Shown: piece after piece, positions 1-7,447 of the stretch | Numbering within the stretch: the stretch's first letter is position 1 | Layout: each line of letters begins with the position of its first letter | Origin: Chloroflexota bacterium | Lineage (GTDB): Bacteria > Chloroflexota > Anaerolineae > CG2-30-64-16 | NCBI GenBank assembly: GCA_029555885.1 | Contig: JAKPQT010000212.1 | Coordinates: 1 to 32,086, forward strand | Length of the DNA: 32,086 nucleotides | Reading direction: 5' to 3' | The notes under the pieces: model-generated | Told to the model about the DNA's origin: nothing | The model's database searches: none | Seen by the model: only the letters and a program-made list of their open reading frames with translations | Position numbers and translations under genes: made by a program

Positions 1-66
1 GCGGATCGCGCGGCGCAGGGTCTCCAGTTGTTGTGCGAGTTCGGTTGTGGCGATGCCGTTAGTCAT
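1..66 (-). CDS. 5' end of an unidentified protein (partial)
   Basis: The first 22 codons of a gene that runs off the left edge are visible, starting MTNGIATTELAQQL. A G-rich stretch just upstream of the ATG (GGGTGGGATGGG on the minus strand) could act as ribosome binding site, and a strong promoter lies about 40 bp further upstream (105-133). The visible residues suggest an amphipathic helix rich in Gln and Leu, but they are too few to assign a family or function. The start is supported by the promoter and spacing. Confidence 0.55.
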   Translation of the reverse strand, partial: MTNGIATTELAQQLETLRRAIR

Positions 67-104
67 ACCCATCCCACCCCTGTCGATTCACTGACGGACA
101 CGCG

Positions 105-133
105 ATTATACCGTGTATTCATGAAGATGCCAA
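105..133 (-). promoter_or_regulatory. Sigma-70-type promoter for the partial leftmost gene
   Basis: On the minus strand there is TTGGCA (128-133), a 17-bp spacer and TATAAT (105-110). Predicted transcription starts near 98, about 30 bp before the ATG at 66. Confidence 0.7.
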
Positions 134-288
134 GAAAGTGACGCGCCTCGGACGTACTTCCAACCGGGGGCACAATGCGCCTGCCGTCAACGAATTGACC
201 AGCAAGTGAACGAATCGCCGCACCCCCAAAGTGACTTTTCGCAGCATAGCCCTTTGTGGTAAACTTGCCAGCAGAGAGGGAACCTGCC

Positions 289-1434
289 ATGCCGAACCAC
301 ACACCCCAGAACGTCCTTTTCGTGCGCGGCGCGCTGCGCCAGGCGATGACGGATCGCTTCAGCCTGCAGGAGATCAAAGACATCTGCTTCGATCTGGGCA
401 TCGACGCGGACAGTCTCGACAGCACGACGAAGGGAACGTTGGTTCGTGAACTTCTTGCTCGCCTTGAACAGAGAAACGGCAGGGTCACGCTGATCGCATG
501 GCTACGAGCCAATCGCCCTGATACCGATTGGCCTGATCCGTTCTCATCTGAGCCCGATTCTTCCGAAACGGCCACCCCACGGGAGCAAGCGACGGTCGCC
601 CCTGCTGTGCCTGCCGCCCCACTCGCTGTTCTGACAATCACTTCGCCCATCCAGATGGAGCTGGTTCGCATACCGGCGGGCGAATTTCGCATGGGCAGCG
701 ACCCACAGGCGGATAAGCAAGCCTTTTCGGACGAGAAGCCGCAGCACATCGTTTCGCTGCCGGATTTCTACATTGCCCGGACCCCGGTCACAAACGCACA
801 GTTCGCAGCGTTCGCGAAGGCGCAGAACTATCGAACCGCGGCGGAGAAATGGATGTGGGCGGGGGTTAGGTCCGACGACAGTCGGGAGCGCGTGAAGGGG
901 GCCGATTGGACGCACCCCGGAGGCCTGAAGACCAACCTTCTCGAAAAAGATGATCATCCGATGGTACAAGTGACATGGGACGACGCGGTGGCCTTCTGTG
1001 ACTGGCTTAGTGAAGCCACGGGCCGGATATTCCGCCTGCCCTCGGAGGCTGAGTGGGAGAAGGCCGCGCGCGGAGTCCAGGCGCGCATCTATCCGTGGGG
1101 CGACGAACTGTCCTCGGAACACCTCTGCAACAGCGGTAATCGCATCAAGACCACCACGCCAGTCGGCAGTTATCCGAAGGGAGCTACGCCCGACTTTGGG
1201 ATCCTGGATATGGCCGGAAACGTATGGGAATGGGTAGCCGATTGGTACGAGGAAGCTTATTATGCCAAATCGCCGAAGCGAAATCCAACGGGGCCTACGA
1301 CCGGCGAACGACGGGTGCAGCGGGGAGGCAGTTGGTATAACGGCAAGAGTTGGGTTCGAGCAGCAACGCGCCATTCCAACCACCCGAACACCACCTCAAA
1401 CACCTTCGGCTTCCGCTGCGCCTGCTCTGCCTGA
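289..1434 (+). CDS. Effector-associated-type domain fused to a SUMF1/FGE-like domain
   Basis: A 381-residue protein with two parts. Residues about 10-80 form a small helical domain containing FSLQEIKDICFDLGID and ending in WLRANRPD. This resembles the effector-associated (death-like adaptor) domains of bacterial NTPase-based conflict systems. After a Pro/Ala-rich linker (about 82-115), residues 118-381 are a SUMF1 (formylglycine-generating-enzyme-like) domain with VRIPAGEFRMGS, PVTNAQFAAF, RLPSEAEWEKAARG, DMAGNVWEWVADWY, RGGSWY and FGFRCA. The cysteine pair that performs catalysis in true FGE is absent: the segment after RGGSW is YNGKSWVRAATR (349-361). It is therefore probably a binding or effector module rather than a sulfatase activator. 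I chose ATG 289 over GTG 256 because GAGAGGGA sits 7 bp upstream. A TAAACT (260-265) could be its -10. Family assignment of the SUMF1 part is firm; the N-terminal domain is by resemblance. Confidence 0.85.
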   Translation: MPNHTPQNVLFVRGALRQAMTDRFSLQEIKDICFDLGIDADSLDSTTKGTLVRELLARLEQRNGRVTLIAWLRANRPDTDWPDPFSSEPDSSETATPREQATVAPAVPAAPLAVLTITSPIQMELVRIPAGEFRMGSDPQADKQAFSDEKPQHIVSLPDFYIARTPVTNAQFAAFAKAQNYRTAAEKWMWAGVRSDDSRERVKGADWTHPGGLKTNLLEKDDHPMVQVTWDDAVAFCDWLSEATGRIFRLPSEAEWEKAARGVQARIYPWGDELSSEHLCNSGNRIKTTTPVGSYPKGATPDFGILDMAGNVWEWVADWYEEAYYAKSPKRNPTGPTTGERRVQRGGSWYNGKSWVRAATRHSNHPNTTSNTFGFRCACSA

Positions 1435-1441
1435 TTTCACC

Positions 1442-2311
1442 TTACTCGTTACTCGTTCCTCGCTTCACCCCAACCCGCATCTCCCACTGCCGAATCGTCA
1501 CCGTGAAGCGCAGGGCGGCCAGCGCGCGCGACAGGTCATCGTCCGCGGGCACGTTGATCATCGTGAACGCGCGGCCGCGGAAGCGGTGCGCCAGGGCCTG
1601 CAGCAGCGTGCGGCCCGCCTTGACCGGCCCGAAGTCGGGGTTGATGCCGATGTCGAGGATCGAGATGGCGTCGGGGCGCTCACCTACCACGCAGTAGCCC
1701 GCCAGCGTGTCCTCCATCCACAACTCGTACGCGCTCGATCGGGCGGCAAGGTAGCGCAGCGTGGGTTCCTCCCGCTGCCAGGAGGGCGGCTCGCCATGCC
1801 ACGTCGCGAAGTGCGCCAGCACCTGGTCCACCGGCGCGGGCAGCAGCAGCTCGCGCGGGATGGGCAGCGGGTCACCGTCCGCCGGGTAGCGCCAGGTCAG
1901 CAGCTCGCGCGCCTCGCGGAAACCCAGCTCGCGGTAGAGCGTCGCGGCAGCCGCGTTCTCCTCGATGACCTCCAGCCACACCTCGTCGAGATCGAGGTGA
2001 GTCGCGTTCTCCAGCAGGCGGCGGACCATCGCCCGCGCCACCCCTTGCCGGCGCCACGCCGGAATGACGCCCACCGCGCTGATCCACCCGCGCGGCCCGC
2101 GCAGCGACAGGAGCGCCATGCCGACCGGCTCGCGGTCCGCGTGCGCGACGACCGACCAGTGCGCAGCCACGTCGTAAATCTGATCCATCGCCTCCATCTG
2201 CTGTGCGTTGACCCAGAGGGGCACGAAGTAGTCGGCATACGCGGCGTTGAGCGTTGCGGCGCGCTGGGCAAAGGTAAAGAGACCGGCGGGGGAAATCTCG
2301 TATGTGCGCAT
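1442..2311 (-). CDS. GNAT-family acetyltransferase with two GNAT-like halves
   Basis: A 289-residue protein. The first half is a clear GNAT fold: ISAVGVIPAWRRQGVARAM is the acetyl-CoA-binding motif A, followed by NAAAATLYRELGFREA (motif B). The second half (about 150-280) repeats the pattern more weakly (ILDIGINPDFGPVKAGRTLL, then a FTMINVPADDD strand), as in tandem GNATs where one half is degenerate. The substrate is unknown. The start MRTYEIS has no Shine-Dalgarno sequence, but a promoter places transcription start at or next to the ATG, which favours leaderless translation. The last codons and the TAA lie inside a TTACTCG heptamer array, so the C-terminal TSNE tail is repeat-derived. Confidence 0.85.
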   Translation of the reverse strand: MRTYEISPAGLFTFAQRAATLNAAYADYFVPLWVNAQQMEAMDQIYDVAAHWSVVAHADREPVGMALLSLRGPRGWISAVGVIPAWRRQGVARAMVRRLLENATHLDLDEVWLEVIEENAAAATLYRELGFREARELLTWRYPADGDPLPIPRELLLPAPVDQVLAHFATWHGEPPSWQREEPTLRYLAARSSAYELWMEDTLAGYCVVGERPDAISILDIGINPDFGPVKAGRTLLQALAHRFRGRAFTMINVPADDDLSRALAALRFTVTIRQWEMRVGVKRGTSNE

Positions 2312-2318
2312 GGGGGCA

Positions 2319-2347
2319 AGCATAGCACTAGTGTGCAGGGCCGTCAA
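2319..2347 (-). promoter_or_regulatory. Promoter giving a predicted leaderless GNAT mRNA
   Basis: On the minus strand there is TTGACG (2342-2347), a 17-bp spacer and TATGCT (2319-2324). Only 7 bp separate the -10 from the ATG at 2311, so transcription should start at about the A of the start codon. Confidence 0.65.
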
Positions 2348-2350
2348 AAC

Positions 2351-2411
2351 GATTGAAGATTGCAGATTACAGATTTGGGTTCCAGTTTCCAGCTTCCGGC
2401 TTCCAGCCTCC
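2351..2411. repeat. Two adjacent heptamer tandem arrays
   Basis: Four units of the form GATTNNN (GATTGAA, GATTGCA, GATTACA, GATTTGG; 2351-2378) are followed by four units of TTCCAGC type (TTCCAGT, TTCCAGC, TTCCGGC, TTCCAGC; 2380-2407). They lie between the divergent promoters of the GNAT and protease genes. Both have a 7-bp period but unrelated sequence. Confidence 0.8.
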
Positions 2412-2431
2412 CACAGTGTAAGCCGCGTGCC

Positions 2432-2459
2432 TTGCCCCACGGCTAGGATGCCCTATAAT
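2432..2459 (+). promoter_or_regulatory. Promoter giving a predicted near-leaderless protease mRNA
   Basis: TTGCCC (2432-2437), a 16-bp spacer and a perfect TATAAT (2454-2459). The ATG at 2468 is 8 bp beyond the -10, and no Shine-Dalgarno sequence fits between them. Confidence 0.7.
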
Positions 2460-2467
2460 GCACCATC

Positions 2468-3841
2468 ATGAGCACGTCCGCCGCAACCAGGGCAAATACG
2501 CGCCTGCAGGGCAAGGCCCGCAAGCGTGCAGGTAGCCGCGTGCGCAGCCGCTTCTGGCTGGTCTTGCTTTGCGTCGTCATCCTCTTCCTGGTGCAGACCG
2601 ACGGCTACCTGGGCGCTGCGCGCGCGGACTTCCTGGTCAACCGGGCCGTCAGCGGGGAGCAGTTCCGCCTGGCCGCGTGGGAGGTGCAGGCTATCGGCCA
2701 GAAGGCGGGCGACCTGTTCGCGCGGCCCGGTGCGAACCTTCCACCTGCGGAGCAGAGCGCGCTGGTCGCTGAGTACATCGACGGCGTCGGGCAGATGGAC
2801 CGGCTGCAGCGGGACATCGAGCGCATCTACGCCGACCCTGCCATTACGGACTCGCAAGCCGAAGCGGCCCCGCTGCTCGCCGAGCTGACAGCCCTGCGCG
2901 CGAGCCAGGAGGCGCGACGCCCCGCTGCGGAGTGGATTCTCGAGCGCCAGGTGGCCGCGGTGCTGGCGGACGAGGGACTGACCACGCTCGGCAAGGTCTG
3001 GCCGCCCGTCCGCTTCCAGTTCACCGAGAGCCCCAACTACCTGATCGTCTCCCCGCGCGACCGCATCCTGGTCGAGCGCGGGGTGTACCTCGACCCCACC
3101 CTCCCCGTTGAGGACATGGAGCGCATCGAGGCCGCGGTGCAGGCCGACCTGGATCGCAGCGCGCTGGTGGACGGCACCGGCGGCTTCTCGTCCTATCCCA
3201 CGATGGTGGTGGCCTACGCCAACCTGGAGTGGGTCATCGACACGGTCGCGCACGAGTGGACGCACACCTACCTGATGTTCCGCCCGCTCGGCTGGAACTA
3301 TTACGACAGCCGCGCCATGCGCACGCTCAACGAGACGGTCGCCTCCATCATCGGAGGGGAGATTGCCCAGCGCGTGATGGAGCGCTACTATCCCGACCGG
3401 CTGGACCCCGCCGACTGGCCGCGGCCGCTCTCCATGCGCCGCAACTGGCTGCACCACGAGACCGCCGAACCGGACTTCCAGTTCGGTGAGTTCATGCGCA
3501 AGACCCGCCTCGAAGTCGACCGGCTGCTGGCCGCGGGCCAGGTCGAGCAGGCGGAGGCCTACATGGACGCGCAGCGCGAGGTCCTGGTCGAGCGGGGCTA
3601 CACCATCCGCAAGCTCAACCAGGCCTATTTCGCCTTCCACGGCTCCTATGCCGTCGGTCCGTCATCCACGGACCCCATCGGCGCGAAGCTGCGCGCCCTG
3701 CTCCAGCGCACTGCATCCCTGGCGGACTTCCTCCAGACGGTCGCCCGCTTCGACGAACCGGCCGACCTGGATGCGGCGCTGGCGTGGCACGCCACTGCCC
3801 CCGATGGCTCAATTACCAGACAGGAAAGGGTGACGCAATGA
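2468..3841 (+). CDS. Membrane-anchored HExxH zinc protease-like protein
   Basis: A 457-residue protein of unnamed family. A basic N-terminus (1-28) precedes one membrane helix at about 29-45 (WLVLLCVVILFLV), so the bulk is probably outside the membrane. A zinc-protease signature, HEWTH (262-266), is followed 23 residues later by NET (288-290). The spacing of this glutamate fits a gluzincin-type third zinc ligand. The regions around the motif are helical with many charged residues. The substrate is unknown. The start at 2468 is set by a promoter 8 bp upstream. Its TGA overlaps the ATG of the isocitrate dehydrogenase gene (ATGA), so the two are translationally coupled, although no functional link is obvious. 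Confidence 0.75.
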   Translation: MSTSAATRANTRLQGKARKRAGSRVRSRFWLVLLCVVILFLVQTDGYLGAARADFLVNRAVSGEQFRLAAWEVQAIGQKAGDLFARPGANLPPAEQSALVAEYIDGVGQMDRLQRDIERIYADPAITDSQAEAAPLLAELTALRASQEARRPAAEWILERQVAAVLADEGLTTLGKVWPPVRFQFTESPNYLIVSPRDRILVERGVYLDPTLPVEDMERIEAAVQADLDRSALVDGTGGFSSYPTMVVAYANLEWVIDTVAHEWTHTYLMFRPLGWNYYDSRAMRTLNETVASIIGGEIAQRVMERYYPDRLDPADWPRPLSMRRNWLHHETAEPDFQFGEFMRKTRLEVDRLLAAGQVEQAEAYMDAQREVLVERGYTIRKLNQAYFAFHGSYAVGPSSTDPIGAKLRALLQRTASLADFLQTVARFDEPADLDAALAWHATAPDGSITRQERVTQ

Positions 3842-5274
3842 CGACGAGAATCACGGTGGCATACGGTGACGGGATCGGACCTGAGATCATGCGTGCGGTG
3901 CTCGCCATCCTCAATGCCGCGGACGCAGATCTGGAATATGATGTCATCGAGATCGGCGAGGCGGTGTATCGCCGCGGCGTCACCTCCGGCATTCCGGCGG
4001 AGGCATGGGACACGCTGCGCGCCAACCGGGTGTTCCTGAAGGCGCCCATCACGACCCCCCAGGGTCACGGGTTCAAGAGCGTCAACGTGACCATCCGCAA
4101 GTCGCTCAACCTGTTCGCCAACGTGCGGCCCTGCAAGTCGTACAGCCCCTACGTTGCGTCGCCCCATCCGGGCATGAACATCATCATCATCCGCGAGAAC
4201 GAGGAGGACCTCTACGCAGGCATCGAACACCGGCAGACCGATGAGGTCGTCCAGGTGCTCAAGATCGTGTCGCGGCCCGGCTCCGAGGCCATCATCCGGT
4301 ACGCGTTCGAGTATGCCCGCGCGTATGGCCGGCGCAAGGTCACGTGCATGACCAAGGACAACATCATGAAGCTCAGCGACGGCCTGTTCCACCGGGTCTT
4401 CGATGAGGTCGCGGCCGAGTATCGCGATATCCAGCACGAGCACCAGATCATCGACATCGGCGCGGCCCGGCTGGCCGCGCAGCCGGAGATGCTGGATGTC
4501 ATCGTGACGCTGAACCTGTACGGCGACATCCTGTCGGACATCGCCGCGCAGGTGGCCGGCTCCATCGGGCTGGCCGGCTCCGCCAACATCGGCCATGCGG
4601 CGGCCATGTTCGAGGCGGTGCACGGCTCGGCCCCGGATATCGCGGGGAAGGATATCGCCAATCCATCGGGGCTGCTGCAAGCCGCGATCCAGATGCTCGT
4701 CCACATCGGCCAGCCGGCGGTTGCCGAGCGGATCAAGAACGCGTGGCTCTGTACCCTCGAGGATGGCATCCATACGGGCGACACCTATCGCATGGGCCTC
4801 AGCCAGGAACGCGTCGGCACCCGCGCGTTCACCGACGCGGTCATCGCGCGGCTGGACCGCCGGCCCACCCAGACCGAACCGGCCGCGTATCGCGGCGAGG
4901 GCGTGCAGTTCAGGCTCACCCGGCACGAGCGGGCGGTGAAGGACCTCGTCGGCGTGGATGTCTTCCTGCACTGGGACGAGCCAGGCCGCAATGCTGACGT
5001 ACTGGCGCAGCGGCTGACCGCCGCCTACGCCGGCCCGCTCAGCCTGTCCATGATTACCAACCGCGGCGTCAAGGTGTATCCCGAGGGCCTGCCCGAGACC
5101 TTCCGCTCGGACCACTGGCGCTGCCGCTACATGGGTTCCGCCGAGAGTCTCCCGTACACGGCAGTGCTGGCGCTCCTCGCCCGCCTGAATGAGGCCGGGC
5201 TGGACATCATCAAGACCGAGAACCTGTACACCTTCGACGGCGAGCCGGGATATTCCCTGGGGCAGGGGGAATAA
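3838..5274 (+). CDS. Isocitrate dehydrogenase, long Thermus-like form, NAD-type signature
   Basis: A 478-residue member of the isocitrate/isopropylmalate dehydrogenase family, which oxidises isocitrate to 2-oxoglutarate and CO2 in the TCA cycle. Visible motifs are YGDGIGPEIM (9-18), SVNVTIRKSLNLFANVRP (81-98, substrate arginines), RENEEDLYAG (119-128), the Tyr/Lys/Asp catalytic region, and NLYGDILSD (226-234). Residues 335-478 form the extra C-terminal domain known from Thermus-type enzymes of about 480-500 residues. At the coenzyme site HGSAPDIAGKD the pair is Asp267-Ile268, where NADP-specific enzymes carry Lys-Tyr, so I predict NAD use. The start is supported by AGGAAAGGG upstream and overlaps the protease stop by 4 bp. 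A second, NADP-type enzyme is encoded at 26766. A homoisocitrate or tartrate dehydrogenase-like activity is a less likely alternative. Confidence 0.88.
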   Translation: MTTRITVAYGDGIGPEIMRAVLAILNAADADLEYDVIEIGEAVYRRGVTSGIPAEAWDTLRANRVFLKAPITTPQGHGFKSVNVTIRKSLNLFANVRPCKSYSPYVASPHPGMNIIIIRENEEDLYAGIEHRQTDEVVQVLKIVSRPGSEAIIRYAFEYARAYGRRKVTCMTKDNIMKLSDGLFHRVFDEVAAEYRDIQHEHQIIDIGAARLAAQPEMLDVIVTLNLYGDILSDIAAQVAGSIGLAGSANIGHAAAMFEAVHGSAPDIAGKDIANPSGLLQAAIQMLVHIGQPAVAERIKNAWLCTLEDGIHTGDTYRMGLSQERVGTRAFTDAVIARLDRRPTQTEPAAYRGEGVQFRLTRHERAVKDLVGVDVFLHWDEPGRNADVLAQRLTAAYAGPLSLSMITNRGVKVYPEGLPETFRSDHWRCRYMGSAESLPYTAVLALLARLNEAGLDIIKTENLYTFDGEPGYSLGQGE

Positions 5275-5572
5275 CGCCTTCCAACCTTGAACCTTTTTGC
5301 ACAGCGCGGCGTCCTATATTCCGACTGAGAACGCCAACCTACGGAGGTGCGGAGTCCCAACACATCGCTGATGACCCGATTGCGGCGCATCCTGAGCGGA
5401 GGGCGTCCGGGCGAGGCGCAGCCTGGCACAGGGACGCACGCAGTCGAAGGAGCGCCTCACTGCCCGGGGTCCGACTCCTTCGACTACGCCTCGCCCTGCG
5501 GGCAAGGCTCCGCTCAGGATGCCTGCCTGGCTGGACCATCAAGGATTCGTCGCATTTTATACCGGAGGTGCA
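5275..5572 (+). other. Intergenic leader before the DUF1361 gene
   Basis: This 298-bp stretch has no convincing gene. It contains two AACCTTN heptamers (5283-5296), a possible -10 TATATT (5315-5320) with a poor -35, a second copy of CGGAGGTGC (5342-5350) like the real ribosome binding site at 5563, and a 136-bp fold-back element (5387-5522). Confidence 0.5.
5387..5522. repeat. Fold-back repeat with GCATCCTGAGCGGAG arms
   Basis: GCATCCTGAGCGGAG (5387-5401) is exactly complementary to 5508-5522. Inside there is a second pair, GTCGAAGGAG facing CTCCTTCGAC. The ATCCTGAGCG...GTCGAAGGA word set resembles a dispersed bacterial repeat type. It would form a long hairpin in the DUF1361 mRNA leader. 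Confidence 0.75.
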
Positions 5573-6283
5573 ATGTCACGGGTGAGGTCTTGGCTCACTG
5601 CCAACCGCCGCGAAACTGCGATTGTCGCTTCGCTGCTCTTTGCGACCGCAGTTTGCGGCGCACTGTTGGTCGTCCGCGCGATGTACGCGCGCAGCACCGC
5701 GCACTTCGGCCTGGTATGGAACCTGTTCCTGGCCTGGCTGCCGATGTTGAGCGCCCTGCTCGCACATCACCTGCACAAGCAGGGCCGCCGCCTCGTGTGG
5801 CCCCTGATCGTGCCCTGCCTGCTCTTCTGGCTGCTGTTCTTCCCGAATGCGCCCTATATCCTGACTGACATGCTGCACTTGCAGTGGCCGCAGGCGCGCG
5901 TGCCCGTCTGGTACGACCTCATCCTCCTGATTGCGTTCGCCTGGACCGGCGCATTCCTGGGGCTGATCTCGCTGTTCCTGGTGCATGGTCTCGTGCGCCA
6001 GTGGGCGGGCCGCGCCGCAGGCTGGCTGTTCACGCTCGGCGTCATCGCGGTGAGCGGCTTTGGTGTCTACCTGGGCCGGTTCCCCCGCTGGAATAGCTGG
6101 GACCTGCTGACCAATCCCTCCCTGCTGCTGATGGATATCTGGACGCGCCTCAGCAACCCGCTCGCCAACAGCCGCACGTTCGTCTTCTCCGCGCTCTTCT
6201 CGCTCTGCCTGGCGATGATGTACCTGATGCTCGTGGCCGTCGCCCAGTTCCCAACCGACGAGCGGCGTCGGGCGGACGACTGA
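5573..6283 (+). CDS. DUF1361 integral membrane protein
   Basis: A 236-residue protein with about six hydrophobic helices. It carries the hallmark segments of the DUF1361 family: LLFFPNAPYILTDMLHL and GFGVYLGRFPRWNSWD. It is an inner-membrane protein of unknown function. The ATG at 5573 is preceded by GGAGG with 4 bp spacing, which rules out the longer reading frame starting inside the fold-back repeat. The C-terminus is short and charged (TDERRRADD). It is probably transcribed alone, since the next gene has its own strong promoter. Confidence 0.85.
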   Translation: MSRVRSWLTANRRETAIVASLLFATAVCGALLVVRAMYARSTAHFGLVWNLFLAWLPMLSALLAHHLHKQGRRLVWPLIVPCLLFWLLFFPNAPYILTDMLHLQWPQARVPVWYDLILLIAFAWTGAFLGLISLFLVHGLVRQWAGRAAGWLFTLGVIAVSGFGVYLGRFPRWNSWDLLTNPSLLLMDIWTRLSNPLANSRTFVFSALFSLCLAMMYLMLVAVAQFPTDERRRADD

Positions 6284-6300
6284 CATACATCGTCTGTCGC

Positions 6301-6341
6301 TTGACATCCCCGCGCGTGTATGCTATCTTACAATCGTTTCC
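6301..6341 (+). promoter_or_regulatory. LacI gene promoter with an adjoining operator-like core
   Basis: TTGACA (6301-6306), a 17-bp spacer and TATCTT (6324-6329). Directly after the -10 is AATCGTTT (6332-6339), which matches the AANCGNTT core of LacI-family operators and covers the predicted start site. This suggests autorepression. The operator core is short, so that part is tentative. Confidence 0.65.
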
Positions 6342-6385
6342 GTTACGCATAACATCGCGCAGCTTTCAGTCTGGGCAGGTGGACA

Positions 6386-7429
6386 ATGGCGACCATACGT
6401 GATGTAGCTCAGAAGGCCGGCGTCTCAACGATGACCGTGTCGCGCGTCCTCAACAAGTCCGGTTATGTCAGCCAGCCGGTGCGCGCACGGGTGGAAGCCG
6501 CCGTCGCCGAGCTTGGCTACGTCCCCAACACGCTCGGCCTCAGCCTGCGCTTCAAACAGACCAAGACCCTCGCACTCGTGCTCACCGACATCACCAACCC
6601 GTTCTGGACGACCGTCGCGCGCGGGGTGGAAGATGCCGCGAGCGATGCCGGTTTCACCGTCATCCTGTGCAACACGGATGAGTCTGAGGCCGAGCAGGCG
6701 CGCTATCTGAACATCCTGCTGCAAAAGCGGGTAGACGGCGTGGTGCTCGTGCCCGCGTGCAGCGCGCCCGAAGGAGTGGCGTGGCTCCGCAAGCGCGAAG
6801 TACCGTTTGTCCTTGTGGACCGCAGCGTGGAAGGCGGGCCGGTCGACACGGTGCGCTGCGACTCACGCGAGGGCGGCTACAAGCTGACGCGCCTGCTGCT
6901 GGACCTCGGCCACCGCCACATCGCGATGCTCTCCGGCCCGGTACAGGTCTCCACGGCTGCTGAACGTGCGGCAGGCTACAGGGCCGCGCTGCTCGAAGCC
7001 GGCATCCAGCCGGAGCCCGCGCTCATCCTGCACGGCTCGTACGCCATCGCATCCGGCTATGAGATGATGCAGCAGGTTCTCAGCGTCTCGCCCCAGCCCA
7101 CGGCGGTCTTCGCAGCCAACAACTTCCTGGCGATGGGCGCGTACCGCGCACTGCGCGACACGGGCTTGCGCGTGCCGGAGGACATCGCCATGGTTGCTTT
7201 TGACGACCTGCCCGAGGCGATGGTCTTCGAGCCCTTCCTCACCGTTGCAGCTCAACCTGCATATGATATGGGCAAGCGCGCGACCGAGCTGCTGCTCACC
7301 CGGCTGGCGGAGCTTGGCAACGGCCAGGCCACGCCGCACGCGCCGGAGGAAATCGTGCTGCCCACGGCGATCATCGTCCGCCGCTCCAGCGGGCAGCCGC
7401 TCGCAGCACCGGGGCACGATGCCCACTAA
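6386..7429 (+). CDS. LacI-family transcriptional regulator
   Basis: A 347-residue repressor. The N-terminal helix-turn-helix is TIRDVAQKAGVSTMTVSRVLN (3-23), with the typical hinge AVAELGYVPN. The periplasmic-binding-protein-like sensor domain follows (LALVLTDITNPFWTTVARGV, VDGVVLVPACS, FVLVDR, ALSGP-type turn, AVFAANNFLAMGAYRAL, DDLPEAMVFEPFLTVAAQP). The effector is unknown but should be a sugar or related small molecule. It lies 18 bp upstream of the UroD/MtaA-like gene in the same direction and so is probably its local regulator. A LacI-type palindrome also lies on the promoter of the sugar-nucleotide operon 4 kb away. Confidence 0.92.
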   Translation: MATIRDVAQKAGVSTMTVSRVLNKSGYVSQPVRARVEAAVAELGYVPNTLGLSLRFKQTKTLALVLTDITNPFWTTVARGVEDAASDAGFTVILCNTDESEAEQARYLNILLQKRVDGVVLVPACSAPEGVAWLRKREVPFVLVDRSVEGGPVDTVRCDSREGGYKLTRLLLDLGHRHIAMLSGPVQVSTAAERAAGYRAALLEAGIQPEPALILHGSYAIASGYEMMQQVLSVSPQPTAVFAANNFLAMGAYRALRDTGLRVPEDIAMVAFDDLPEAMVFEPFLTVAAQPAYDMGKRATELLLTRLAELGNGQATPHAPEEIVLPTAIIVRRSSGQPLAAPGHDAH

Positions 7430-7447
7430 AGAGAGGAGATGCATCTG

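Noticed and set aside
1262..2356. A long plus-strand frame opposite the GNAT gene
   Set aside because: Its composition is unnatural (Arg/Gln/His-rich), and the GNAT motifs on the other strand are clear.
5127..5429. A 100-codon minus-strand frame at the end of the isocitrate dehydrogenase gene
   Set aside because: It is mostly antisense to a certain gene and has no ribosome binding site or motif.
5347..5868. A 173-codon frame across the fold-back repeat
   Set aside because: It would overlap the DUF1361 gene in another frame and runs through a repeat. DUF1361 has a proper ribosome binding site at 5564.
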